56,577 nucleotides of DNA from MFZZ01 sp964610165 (GTDB taxonomy: Bacteria > Patescibacteriota > Microgenomatia > UBA1406 > GWC2-37-13), in contig CAZSUZ010000006.1 of NCBI GenBank assembly GCA_964610165.1, positions 1 through 56,577 of the forward strand, read 5' to 3'. Shown one piece after another: positions 15,647 to 23,934 of this stretch; position 1 is the first letter of the stretch; the number at the start of each line of letters is the position of its first letter. A program made the position numbers and the translations under genes. The notes beneath the pieces were generated by a model. The model ran no database searches and was not told where the DNA came from. It was given only the letters and a program-made list of their open reading frames with translations.

Positions 15647-16222
15647 ATGGAAAAAAACGGTATACCAATTCTTTCGTTTAAAAGTCAGAAAGAATTTTCT
15701 TTTTGGCTTGAAAAAAATCATGACAAAAGTGATGGTATTTGGTTGCAATTATTTAAAAAAGGTTCTGGCGTTGAATCTATTACATATGCAGAAGCTGTGG
15801 AAGAATCATTATGTTATGGCTGGATAGATAGTTTAGTAAATAAACTAGACGAAACATCATATATTCAAAAATTTACTCCACGACGACCAAAAAGTATCTG
15901 GTCAAAAATTAATATTGGTCACATAGAACGATTAACAAAAGAAGGAAGAATGAAAGAGTCTGGTTTACAAGAAGTAGAACGGGCCAAAGCAGATGGAAGA
16001 TGGCAACAGGCATACGATTCACCAACAAACATGCAAGTGCCAGAAGACTTTATTACAGAAGTAAGTAAAAATAAAAAAGCAAAAGAATTCTTCAATACAT
16101 TAAATAAAACAAATAAATTTGCAATTGCGTTTCAACTTCATACCGCAAAAAAGCCAGAAACTCGTGAAAGAAGGATGAAAAAATTTGTAGAGATGATGGA
16201 AAACCAAAAGAAGTTACATTAG
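15647..16222 (+). CDS. YdeI/OmpD-associated family protein
   Basis: 191 residues from ATG 15647. A TTG nine bases earlier (15638) would overlap the aquaporin stop and is less likely. Family features: 'SQKEFSFWLEKNH', 'YAEAVEESLCYGWIDSLVNKLD', the 'FTPRRPKSIWSKIN' block and the C-terminal 'KRRM'-like basic segment ('ETRERRMKKFVEMM'). Members occur widely as orphan cytosolic proteins; some are tied to bacteriocin or stress tolerance, but the biochemical activity is not established. Confidence 0.88.
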   Translation: MEKNGIPILSFKSQKEFSFWLEKNHDKSDGIWLQLFKKGSGVESITYAEAVEESLCYGWIDSLVNKLDETSYIQKFTPRRPKSIWSKINIGHIERLTKEGRMKESGLQEVERAKADGRWQQAYDSPTNMQVPEDFITEVSKNKKAKEFFNTLNKTNKFAIAFQLHTAKKPETRERRMKKFVEMMENQKKLH

Positions 16223-16223
16223 C

Positions 16224-16252
16224 TTGTTAAATCGCCCATTTTATCCTATAAT
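16224..16252 (+). promoter_or_regulatory. Promoter of the 16407 gene
   Basis: TTGTTA (16224-16229), 17-base spacer, TATAAT (16247-16252). RNA should start near 16259, producing a ~148-base leader. The same TTGTTA-N17-TATAAT pattern drives the unrelated SD-led gene ending at 34813. Confidence 0.75.
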
Positions 16253-16272
16253 ATTACCTTGTACTTTTACAA

Positions 16273-16403
16273 AGGATTGTTTTGGGAATGGCATAGTAAT
16301 TATTAATTATAAGTAATTAGTATGCCAATTCCAATGAGAGGAGGAACTGGCTAGCAAAAGTTGCTAACTAATCGCTCTCACTACACAATCCTATGGGAGG
16401 ATT
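16273..16403 (+). promoter_or_regulatory. Riboswitch-like three-helix leader with SD-sequestering alternative
   Basis: P1: AGGATTGT (16273-16280) with ACAATCCT (16385-16392), 8 perfect pairs closing the domain. P2: GGAAT/ATTCC (16285-16289/16328-16332), GGCATA/TATGCC (16290-16295/16321-16326) and TAATTA/TAATTA (16297-16302/16314-16319), with a bulged A and one mismatch. P3: TGAGAG (16335-16340) with CTCTCA (16375-16380), holding hairpin TAGCAA/TTGCTA (16352-16357/16361-16366). The 3' strand of P1 can instead form AATCCT/AGGATT (16387-16392/16398-16403), which hides the SD GGGAGGA (16395-16401) five bases before the GTG. Helices were read by eye; switching and any ligand are inference. It matches no riboswitch class I recognise. 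Confidence 0.7.
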
Positions 16404-16406
16404 ATC

Positions 16407-17165
16407 GTGAACTATAGTCTATTAGGTACTAAGGTGCTTGAAACTTTGAATCAAATTGTTGATCAAAGGCTGATGGTGCGATATGCAAATGAAGCTATCG
16501 CTCTGGTTAATGCTGATGCACAACTTGTATCAGCACGAATTACTGAACTGAAAGCAATGGTTGTCCAAGAAGTTGGGCAAGACTTTATGGATATGTGGAT
16601 CCAAGAAGCTGTAGCTTCTGTAACCACAACCAGAAAGGCTACATTGCTTATCATGCATGTAGAGGAATCAGAGAAATCTAGCATATTAGAGGAGCTTTCT
16701 TTTACTGATCCACTAGCGATCCTTAACGAGATTGTTGATTTAACAATCTTGTTAAGACAAATTGGAACAGTAGTAGTTGATGTTCGCCGCGACATTCAGA
16801 AGCTGAATGAGAACGCTGAAAAACTTACCAATAAGATTTACATGAAAATTGGTAGAGTTCTAAGTGCAACCCTTATTGAGCAAGCACTTGCGCGGAAAAA
16901 GGTGGGAGTTCTGGATTATCGCATTGGGGTTGTTGAAACTCATGACTCGTTGACTTTTGATATCAGTGATATTCTAGGAGCATCAGATCGTAGCATAGTA
17001 GATATCCTGAAGGAGTTTCGGAACCGGCCAGAATTTACTCATCCATTCTACAGTTCAAATGTGGCGGATCTCGGGATGAAGTCGTATATTAGGGAAGAAT
17101 CAATTCCTCACATAAAACGACAGAATCGTTGGAAGGAAAATGAGTTCAATCCACCTAATCCCTAA
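16407..17165 (+). CDS. SD-led hypothetical protein under a structured leader
   Basis: 252 residues starting with GTG, five bases after GGGAGGA. No family is recognised. Residues ~20-180 are predicted mostly helical with alternating hydrophobics ('LNEIVDLTILLRQIGTVVVDVRRDIQKLNENAEKL' region, 110-145), consistent with coiled-coil or helical-bundle structure. There is no signal peptide or membrane helix, and the C-terminus is polar ('RQNRWKENEFNPPNP'). Codon use is more G+C-rich than in flanking genes. It has its own promoter, a long folded leader and a GC-rich hairpin 30 bases after the stop, so it is a self-contained unit. Confidence 0.85.
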   Translation: MNYSLLGTKVLETLNQIVDQRLMVRYANEAIALVNADAQLVSARITELKAMVVQEVGQDFMDMWIQEAVASVTTTRKATLLIMHVEESEKSSILEELSFTDPLAILNEIVDLTILLRQIGTVVVDVRRDIQKLNENAEKLTNKIYMKIGRVLSATLIEQALARKKVGVLDYRIGVVETHDSLTFDISDILGASDRSIVDILKEFRNRPEFTHPFYSSNVADLGMKSYIREESIPHIKRQNRWKENEFNPPNP

Positions 17166-17194
17166 GTAGTTTTAACTTCCTATAATTCTCTAGA

Positions 17195-17225
17195 GTGTGG
17201 CGTCCCGCTGAGCGGGACGCCACAC
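17195..17225 (+). other. GC-rich palindromic hairpin after the 16407 gene
   Basis: GTGTGGCGTCCCGCT (17195-17209) is fully complementary to AGCGGGACGCCACAC (17211-17225), leaving one central base; in practice 13 pairs with a CTGAG loop. No T-run follows, so it is not a textbook terminator, though it could block polymerase or protect the 3' end. The convergent PBP gene stops 32 bases beyond. The arms nearly match the hairpin at 51613-51644. Confidence 0.8.
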
Positions 17226-17257
17226 AACTAAATACAATATAAATAGATATGTGTTTT

Positions 17258-19573
17258 TTACAAAGTAGGTACAATACTTGTAGGTGTTGCAGTCGGTGCA
17301 CCTGGTGTGTTTGTAGGGCCACTTGTTGGCGTAACAGTAGGTGTTAAGTTAATAATACTTGTTGGTGTGGCAGGCACACTAGTTGCTGTTGGTTGAGGCG
17401 TTGGTGTCTCATTCTTTTTTTTCTCTTCTTCTTCACGTTTTTTACGATCTTCTTCTTCCTTTTTCTTTTCATCTTCTGTTTTTGTTGGCGTTGGTGTTGG
17501 AATAATGCCACATGGTTTTGTTGGTGCAGTTCCTCTTAAGAAATATTCCAAAAATGCAGAAGAAGTTGCTGGTTCTTTATCTATTTTAAGTCCATCTTCA
17601 CGACAAACAGTTTCATCAATAACAGTAGCTGGTTTTTGAAAATCAGAAGTTGGTTTACCAGCTAAATATGCTTCCATAATTTGTCTCCAAATAGGTCCTG
17701 CTCCACCAGAACCTGCAACACTATTCATAGGAGTATTATCGTTATTTCCAATCCAAACACCGACAACAACTTCTGGTGTATATCCAATTGTTAAGGAATC
17801 TCGATAGTCATTTGTTGTACCAGTTTTAACTGCAGCTTTTCGAGAAATGGTTAAACTCCCACCAAATGTATCTTGTCGAGCTTGGTTATCTGACAGAATA
17901 TGAGAAATAATAAATGCAACAGAAGGAGCAAGTACATCTTTGCTTTCTTCTTTCGGTTCTAAAATAACATTGCCATTTTTATCACGAATTTCTAAGAAAA
18001 TTTGGTTTTTATGCCAAGTACCTTGATCTGCAAAAACTGCATACGCATTTGTCATTTCCATAAGAGGAATTTCTGCTGCACCTAAAACTAAAGCAAGACC
18101 ATAATCTGTATTGTTGGAAAGTGTCGTAATACCCATTTCTTTTGCTTGAGCAATACCGCTTCGAACACCAATCATATTTAATACATGAACTGCAGGAATA
18201 TTTAAAGAATTAGCCAAAGCATATCTGGTTAAAACTTTACCACGGAAGCGATTATCATAATTTTTTGGTTCATAAGTACCAAACTTTACTGGTTCATCTG
18301 CCAGTTGAGTGGATGCAGTTATTTTTCTATCTTCTAATGCTTTCGCATATACAATAGGTTTAAAAGAAGATCCTGGTTGCCTTGGGCGAACCGCCATATT
18401 AATACGACCATTTTTATCATCTGCATAATCATGACTTCCAACTAAAGCTAAAATTTCTCCCGTTTTTGGATCTATAGCTACTGCTGCACCATTAGAAACT
18501 AATGAAGTCTTTAATCGTTCTACTTGTGCTGCAACAGATTCTTGAGCTTTTTTTTGCAAATCTAAATCAATTGTTGTTTTTACAACAAATCCAGAGTTAG
18601 CAACCGTTTGCTCGCCATATTCTTCTATAAGAAAATCCTGCACCATTAGAGCAAAATGAACAGCTTCCGAATTAATATCACCTTCTGTTGGATTTATTAC
18701 TATTTTTTGTTTTTGAGCTGCAACTTTTTGATTTTCGGTAATATAACCTTGATCTTGCATTAGTTTTAGAATAAGATCTTTTCGTTCTAGTGCAGCAACA
18801 AGATCGCCGGAAATAGGAGATAAATAAGAAGGAGAACTAATAACACCTGCAAGCAATGCACTTTCTGCCAAAGTTAAGTTTTTAGCATCTTTTGAAAAAT
18901 ATCGACGTGATGCATCTTGAATACCAAATGCTCCTTCACCATAATAAATACTATTAATATACATTTCTAAAATATCATCTTTTGAATATTTTCTTTCGAG
19001 TTCTATAGCTAACACAAGTTCTTGGTATTTTCGAAGAAGCTTTTTATCTGGCGTAAGAATTGTTGTTTTTATAAGTTGTTGGGAAATAGTAGAACCTCCT
19101 TGAGAATAAGATTCTGACAAAATATTTTCGCGAACTGCTCGTAAAAAACCAGTTATAGAAAATCCTGGGTGTTTATAAAAATCTTTATCTTCTACAGCTA
19201 CAAATGCTTGTGTTGTTAACTTAGGTAGTTCATTAATAGCAACTGGATTTTTAGTGGTTGCATCAAATAGCGTAAAGAAAGGTTTGTCATTTCTATCCAA
19301 AAGTACAACTCCTTCATTTTTTTTATTAATAATAGTTTCTTTACTACGAAGATCTCGAGCAAAATAAAAATAGGTAAAAATGGGAATGGCAACCATTACA
19401 CCAACAAATGCTAAGAAAGCAAAGAGAATTTTTTTACGATGTATTTTAATCAAATGAATGATATCTTTTTTTTTTATATTTTTTATCTGTATCCACTTTT
19501 GTTTCAGATATTCTTTATTAATCCCTTTAACAAATTGTATTGCTCGAGCGAGCTTACGTTTCAATCCTGACAT
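17258..19573 (-). CDS. Class A penicillin-binding protein (PBP1A type)
   Basis: 771 residues; polymerises lipid II and cross-links peptidoglycan. A basic cytoplasmic stretch precedes the membrane helix (~49-71). The GT51 domain has AVEDKDFYKH with catalytic Glu128, GGSTISQQLIK (159-169) and ELERKYSKDDILEMYIN (191-207). The transpeptidase has SSFK (Ser402 to Lys405), SLN (456-458) and KTG (583-585). After ~700 comes a charged Lys/Glu run and a Thr/Pro-rich tail like the stalk of the LysM protein, perhaps wall-spanning. TATAAT ends 7 bases before the ATG. It stands alone, convergent with the 16407 gene. Confidence 0.96.
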   Translation of the reverse strand: MSGLKRKLARAIQFVKGINKEYLKQKWIQIKNIKKKDIIHLIKIHRKKILFAFLAFVGVMVAIPIFTYFYFARDLRSKETIINKKNEGVVLLDRNDKPFFTLFDATTKNPVAINELPKLTTQAFVAVEDKDFYKHPGFSITGFLRAVRENILSESYSQGGSTISQQLIKTTILTPDKKLLRKYQELVLAIELERKYSKDDILEMYINSIYYGEGAFGIQDASRRYFSKDAKNLTLAESALLAGVISSPSYLSPISGDLVAALERKDLILKLMQDQGYITENQKVAAQKQKIVINPTEGDINSEAVHFALMVQDFLIEEYGEQTVANSGFVVKTTIDLDLQKKAQESVAAQVERLKTSLVSNGAAVAIDPKTGEILALVGSHDYADDKNGRINMAVRPRQPGSSFKPIVYAKALEDRKITASTQLADEPVKFGTYEPKNYDNRFRGKVLTRYALANSLNIPAVHVLNMIGVRSGIAQAKEMGITTLSNNTDYGLALVLGAAEIPLMEMTNAYAVFADQGTWHKNQIFLEIRDKNGNVILEPKEESKDVLAPSVAFIISHILSDNQARQDTFGGSLTISRKAAVKTGTTNDYRDSLTIGYTPEVVVGVWIGNNDNTPMNSVAGSGGAGPIWRQIMEAYLAGKPTSDFQKPATVIDETVCREDGLKIDKEPATSSAFLEYFLRGTAPTKPCGIIPTPTPTKTEDEKKKEEEDRKKREEEEKKKNETPTPQPTATSVPATPTSIINLTPTVTPTSGPTNTPGAPTATPTSIVPTL

Positions 19574-19610
19574 AGAATTAATTATACATTAATCACATAG
19601 ATCGGTACAT

Positions 19611-20582
19611 TTATGCAATATTCTGAATATTTTGATTCACGGGCATTTGAGGCTGAATAGCTGGTGTTGGTTGAAGTGGTGCAACTGGAGTTTTAGGTTT
19701 TTGCGCAGAGATTTTAAAATAGAGCGTTATTATATTTGCAAGAAGAACAGTATTAATGAGAGGGTCAATTGGATATGCAGAAAGAATAGTATTAAACACA
19801 AGCAATCCTAATCCGGAAATAATCCCAGCAATTATTTGTTGTTTTGGGAAATTCGGAGATGTTTTTGGTTCTGGAATCATCACTAAGGCACAAAATGCCG
19901 TTGAATTAAATAATGCTAGCGAAACAAAATTGATTGCACTATCAACTGAAGCAGTGAGATACAAATATATAAAAGTACTAGCTAAGTATGATATCAAAAA
20001 AGCAAAAATATAATTCGCTTTTTTGAATGAATTTGCAAAGTAGAGAAACAAGAGCAAAAATACAACTGGGATAACAACATTTACTATTGCAATATCTTTT
20101 GTAATATTTTGAAACATATCTGCTCCCCACCAAGAAACAAGTAAGGTATCTACATTGGGATTTATAAGATTAACTATTTTTGAAAGAATATAAGTTAGCG
20201 TAATTGCAAAAGCTGCAGGGTTAAAAATTGGCTGTTTCATTCTTCTAAATAATAGTTTTCCGACAGCAATCATAATTACGGATAGAGGGAAATACCAAAC
20301 AATATTAGTTGGATGTATAAGCAGATATACGATCCATGTAGAAACTAAAAAATTACTAGGATTTGTAATTGTTAAACCAAATCCATAACGAATCATAAAG
20401 TACACCACACCCCCTGTTATAAATGTTAAAAAAAGTTTAAAAATATACTCCATACGTTCAGCAGGATTTGTAGTTGGAAGCAGTAAATCCGTAATTGCCG
20501 TTATGCCAAATATGCAGAGAAATAAACTGAATTGGAATAAAGAATTTTTAAAATTTATATATTTTGTAAGATCTTGGAACAT
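19611..20582 (-). CDS. RnfD/NqrB-like membrane subunit
   Basis: 323 residues, about nine to ten membrane helices. The segments 'RRMKQPIFNPAAFAI' and 'VMIPEPKTSPNFPKQQ' match the conserved FNPAA and TSP-type loops of the RnfD/NqrB family, which conduct electrons through the membrane via flavin. No other Rnf/Nqr subunits are present, but an FMN-binding protein and ApbE are divergently encoded 120 bases away. The C-terminus is a Pro/Gln-rich tail (~295-323). I infer that it passes electrons from a cytosolic donor to the extracytosolic flavoprotein. The donor-side partner is not in this window. Confidence 0.85.
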   Translation of the reverse strand: MFQDLTKYINFKNSLFQFSLFLCIFGITAITDLLLPTTNPAERMEYIFKLFLTFITGGVVYFMIRYGFGLTITNPSNFLVSTWIVYLLIHPTNIVWYFPLSVIMIAVGKLLFRRMKQPIFNPAAFAITLTYILSKIVNLINPNVDTLLVSWWGADMFQNITKDIAIVNVVIPVVFLLLFLYFANSFKKANYIFAFLISYLASTFIYLYLTASVDSAINFVSLALFNSTAFCALVMIPEPKTSPNFPKQQIIAGIISGLGLLVFNTILSAYPIDPLINTVLLANIITLYFKISAQKPKTPVAPLQPTPAIQPQMPVNQNIQNIA

Positions 20583-20702
20583 ATATTGTTTATTTATACG
20601 ACTTTTAGTACCATTATACAGATTTAATAAACTTAGGATTATTCAGCTTTTTTTCAGCGAAAATTTATACAGTAAATTTTTATTATTAATTAATAGATAT
20701 AT

Positions 20703-21206
20703 ATGAATCCAAAACAAATAGGTATAGGAATTCTTGTTCTTGCAATTATTGCAGTTGCCGTTATGCAGTTTAATAAATCTGATACTAATACAGAAACAGC
20801 TACAGATACAAATGTAGTAGTTACAGAATCTGTACCTGCAGCAACTTCAGAAAGTAATCCTGCTACAAGCGATATGGTTAGCTCTGATGAATCTACTATG
20901 GATGCAAGTGAATATGAAGATGGAACATACGAAGCAACAGGTAACTACACATCACCTGCTCAAGAAGAAGAAGTTAATATTGTTATTACTTTGGCAGACG
21001 GAGTGGTAGTGGACGCAGAATTTGTTGGAAAAGCAACACATGAAACAAGTAAAAAAATGCAAGGACTTTTTTCTGAAGGGTTTACAGAAGAAGTTGTTGG
21101 AAAATCTATTGATGAAATTGACTTAACTGTTGTAAATGGTTCATCATTAACTCCAAAAGGATTTATGGATGCACTCGAAAAAGTAAAAACAGAAGCTTCA
21201 GCATAA
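20703..21206 (+). CDS. Membrane-anchored FMN-binding domain protein (RnfG/NqrC-like)
   Basis: 167 residues: an N-terminal membrane anchor (~5-22), a Thr/Ser/Asp-rich linker (25-68), then an FMN_bind domain (69-167) starting 'YEDGTYEATGNY'. The C-terminal 'NGSSLTPKGFMDAL' aligns with the S-G-A-T-type flavinylation motif; Thr150 would carry the FMN through a phosphoester bond. The motif is SSLT rather than SGAT, a deviation to note. ApbE, which attaches FMN to such threonines, follows after three bases. With the RnfD-like protein it could form a short transmembrane electron chain facing outward. Confidence 0.88.
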   Translation: MNPKQIGIGILVLAIIAVAVMQFNKSDTNTETATDTNVVVTESVPAATSESNPATSDMVSSDESTMDASEYEDGTYEATGNYTSPAQEEEVNIVITLADGVVVDAEFVGKATHETSKKMQGLFSEGFTEEVVGKSIDEIDLTVVNGSSLTPKGFMDALEKVKTEASA

Positions 21207-21209
21207 GTC

Positions 21210-22085
21210 ATGAAAACTTTTTCATTTAATTATGAATCCATGGGTACCGAGTGGTCGGTATCCATTTGGGATTCTATTGATAAACAGTTATTGCAATCAC
21301 TTCAAGAAGAAATTATTTCTGCTTCAAAAGAGTTTGATAATACTTATTCACGATTTAAAGATTCATCGCTAGTTTCACAAATTTCAAATAAAACAGGCAT
21401 AGTGTCCGTACCTACAGATTTTGTTAAAATGCTTCGCATATATGTAAAGTTGTATCATCTTTCTTTTAAAAAATTTACACCTCTTGTTGGAACAGTGCTT
21501 GAAGATTTAGGATATGATAAAACGTATTCATTAGTAGAAAAAGGCACAGTTCACCCAGTAACAGATTTAGACAAAGCAGTAACAATTATTAATGATAAAA
21601 CTATAAAATTGCACACGCCATCTTTATTTGATTTTGGTGCGTTAGGAAAGGGCTATTTTGTGGAAAAAATAAAACTCATACTACTTTCAAAAAAAATAAA
21701 AAAGTTTTTAGTGAATGGCAGCGGAGATGTAAGTTATGTTGGGAATGGTGTACCAATAACTGTAGGTCTCGAACATCCATTGGACAGTTCAAAAGTAATA
21801 GGTTCAGTGGAAATGGTTAATGGATCTATGTGCAGTTCTGGCAGTAATAGAAGATCATGGGGTAATTATCATCATATAATTGATCCAGATTCGTTAACTT
21901 CCACGACAGAAATTATTGCAAGTTGGGTTATGGCAGATTCAGCTACACTCTCTGACGCATTAGCAACAGCATTGTTTTTAGTTCCAGCAGAATATTTCCA
22001 AAAAGAGTTTCAGTTTGAATATTTGCTTCTAAATAAAGATATGAAAGTCAAAAGATCGAAAGGATTTACTGCCACATTATTCTAA
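21210..22085 (+). CDS. apbE: FAD:protein FMN transferase (ApbE)
   Basis: 291 residues; transfers FMN from FAD to a Thr of target proteins, needing Mg2+. Motifs: MGTEWSVSIW (11-20), DFGALGKGYF (141-150; usually DLGGIAKGY), NGSGDV (169-174), RRSWGNYHHIIDP (214-226) and ADSATLSDALATALF (242-256) with the metal-binding region. No lipobox or clear signal peptide is visible, so where it acts relative to the membrane is uncertain. It is cotranscribed with its evident substrate at 20703. Confidence 0.92.
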   Translation: MKTFSFNYESMGTEWSVSIWDSIDKQLLQSLQEEIISASKEFDNTYSRFKDSSLVSQISNKTGIVSVPTDFVKMLRIYVKLYHLSFKKFTPLVGTVLEDLGYDKTYSLVEKGTVHPVTDLDKAVTIINDKTIKLHTPSLFDFGALGKGYFVEKIKLILLSKKIKKFLVNGSGDVSYVGNGVPITVGLEHPLDSSKVIGSVEMVNGSMCSSGSNRRSWGNYHHIIDPDSLTSTTEIIASWVMADSATLSDALATALFLVPAEYFQKEFQFEYLLLNKDMKVKRSKGFTATLF

Positions 22086-22152
22086 ACTGCTATGTATTGT
22101 TTTCTTCAATAAAGAGGACTAAGATAAAATTGTTATAACTTCTTAAATTATT

Positions 22153-22407
22153 ATGGTACTTAAACAAATTTCTTCAGAGGAAGCAAAGCAAGTTGGGGAT
22201 TCAATCGGAATTAATTGGCAGGTATATGATTTAGAGCAATTTCGTATGGGTTTGGAAGTAGAGCTTGAACATGGTTCCCACGATCCACAAACAAATGTTA
22301 CGAATGATGATATGACAATAACAGGTAAAATTGCATGGGCGCATTTGAAAGAAATCCCAGACTATTATTCAAGACTGAAAGCAATGGAAGATCAGGTAGG
22401 TAGTTAA
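22153..22407 (+). CDS. DUF5661 family small protein
   Basis: 84 residues. The block 'VELEHGSHDPQTNVTNDD' followed by 'TGKIAWAHLKEIPDYYSRL' is the DUF5661 signature, common in CPR genomes as an orphan cytosolic protein. No catalytic motif is known. The gene stops directly against the stop of the convergent Lon-like gene, with no intervening base. Confidence 0.82.
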   Translation: MVLKQISSEEAKQVGDSIGINWQVYDLEQFRMGLEVELEHGSHDPQTNVTNDDMTITGKIAWAHLKEIPDYYSRLKAMEDQVGS

Positions 22408-23451
22408 TTATTTAAAATCCTTAATATTACTTTCGTTAATAAAGAATTGGTTTCCTTGGCCTGCAACAACTTTATAAGCAACTTTTCGCACAATAGTTTC
22501 TACCAATCTCTCTAAACTACGGATACCTGGTTCAAATCCAAGGGGTCGAACCAATATTGGCCACAAATTATCATCAACAGTAAGTTGATTTGGCATAAGT
22601 CCTGCTTCTTTTATATATTTTGGCAAAATATAATGTTTTCCAATATGCATTTTTTCTTCATCAGTATACGATGGCATTTGAATAAGTTCTAAACGATCTA
22701 AAACAGGCGGTGCAATATTTGTTGTATTGTTTGCTGTTGCAACAAATAATACGTTAGAAAGATCAAACGGATAATCGATGAAATAATCGGTAAAATGCAT
22801 ATTCTGATTTGGATCCAATAATTCAAGTAAAACACCCATAACTGCAGATCGTGCTTCTGGAGTAACACGATCAAGTTCATCTAATAAAATAACTGGGTTT
22901 TTAACTTTTGCATCCTTTAAAGCTTTCATAATTACACCAGGTTGAGATTCTGGTGATGTTTTTGATTGTCCACGTAAATCTGCAGCAGATGCTAAACCTC
23001 CAAAGGGAATACGAATAAGAACCCTTCCTAATGATTCTGCTAAAGAAATAGCAAAAGTTGTTTTACCAGTACCAGCTAAACCAACAAAGAATAAAGGCCG
23101 AACTTGAATACTTTCTGCATGTAATGTTTCTTTTTGAAGTTTATATATTGAAAGATATTCCAGAATTCGGAGCTTTACTTTATCTAAACCAAAATGGTTC
23201 TTATCAAGAATTTGTTTAGTCTGATTTATATCTATATCATCTTCAGATTCGGCAAACCATGGAAGACTAATTACCCAGTCAATATATTTTTCTATAATGT
23301 CCAGATGCCCTAAACCGTTCCCATACTTTAATGCTAAATTAGCTCTTTCAATTTGCTCCAAACATTTTTGTTGAAGATTAGCAGGCAATTGAACAGATTG
23401 CAATTTTTGTTTTAACTTTTGCAGTTCTGATAGAGCTGTTGTATCGTCCAT
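22408..23451 (-). CDS. Lon-like AAA+ ATPase without a protease domain
   Basis: 347 residues. Residues 1-110 resemble the helical linker before the Lon ATPase; then Walker A GLAGTGKT (124-131), a pore-loop-like 'FGGLASAADLRG' (150-161), Walker B VILLDELD (187-194), sensor-1 Asn241, 'VLDRLELI' with Arg253, and the small helical domain ending at ~340. Lon normally continues into a ~200-residue Ser-Lys protease, and nothing of it is present here. The frame ends cleanly at a TAA next to another gene, so this is not an obvious frameshift. It may be a stand-alone unfoldase or remodelling factor. It is divergent from groESL. Confidence 0.85.
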   Translation of the reverse strand: MDDTTALSELQKLKQKLQSVQLPANLQQKCLEQIERANLALKYGNGLGHLDIIEKYIDWVISLPWFAESEDDIDINQTKQILDKNHFGLDKVKLRILEYLSIYKLQKETLHAESIQVRPLFFVGLAGTGKTTFAISLAESLGRVLIRIPFGGLASAADLRGQSKTSPESQPGVIMKALKDAKVKNPVILLDELDRVTPEARSAVMGVLLELLDPNQNMHFTDYFIDYPFDLSNVLFVATANNTTNIAPPVLDRLELIQMPSYTDEEKMHIGKHYILPKYIKEAGLMPNQLTVDDNLWPILVRPLGFEPGIRSLERLVETIVRKVAYKVVAGQGNQFFINESNIKDFK

Positions 23452-23455
23452 AAAA

Positions 23456-23504
23456 TTAGCAGATGAATTAATCGCTTGACAAAAAACTTTCTTTTAGTTA
23501 TAAA
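23456..23504 (+). promoter_or_regulatory. groESL promoter with CIRCE-like element
   Basis: TTGACA (23476-23481), 17-base spacer, TATAAA (23499-23504); RNA start near 23511 leaves a leader of ~83 bases. TTAGCA (23456-23461) is followed after exactly 15 bases by TGACAA (23477-23482), a degraded match to the CIRCE half-site arrangement TTAGCA-N15-TGCTAA and overlapping the -35. A GCTAT/ATAGC dyad lies in the leader (23523-23542). Confidence 0.55.
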
Positions 23505-23593
23505 TATAAAACAAAAACAAATGCTATAAAAATTAAAATAGCTCAATAATTCTCTGTATAAATTCATTTTATAAGTTTTATATATAAAAATCT

Positions 23594-23896
23594 ATGGCAA
23601 CCAAACATGGCATTCAGCCACTTTTTGATTACGTCTTGATTAAACCTGCAAAACAAGACGAAGTAACAGCTTCAGGCATTGTATTACCTGAAAGTGCAGT
23701 AAAAGAAAAGCCTCAAATGGGCGAAGTTATGGCAATTGGCGAAGGCTTCGGCAGTGATGATGGTCGTGAAAACAAAATGATCGTCAAAGTTGGACAAAAA
23801 GTTCTTTACAAAAAATGGGGTGGAAATGAAATAAAAGTTGGCCAAGAAGAATGGATGCTTTTAGAACAAAAAGATATTATGGCAATCGTTGCATAA
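23594..23896 (+). CDS. groES: Co-chaperonin GroES
   Basis: 100 residues, full length. Beta-barrel start 'IQPLFDYVLIKPAKQDEVTASGIVLPE', where the mobile loop contains the hydrophobic GroEL-binding residues (G-I-V-L). The roof-loop region carries 'GFGSDDGRENKMIVKVGQKVLY', slightly different from model bacteria. It caps GroEL and closes the folding chamber. It lies 38 bases upstream of groEL in one operon. No SD is visible. Confidence 0.96.
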   Translation: MATKHGIQPLFDYVLIKPAKQDEVTASGIVLPESAVKEKPQMGEVMAIGEGFGSDDGRENKMIVKVGQKVLYKKWGGNEIKVGQEEWMLLEQKDIMAIVA

Positions 23897-23934
23897 TAAC
23901 CTAACAATATTATTTATTAATTTCTTATATACAT

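Noticed and set aside
17195..17225. Standard rho-independent terminator
   Set aside because: The stem is strong but no T-tract follows on either strand, so I list it only as a hairpin.
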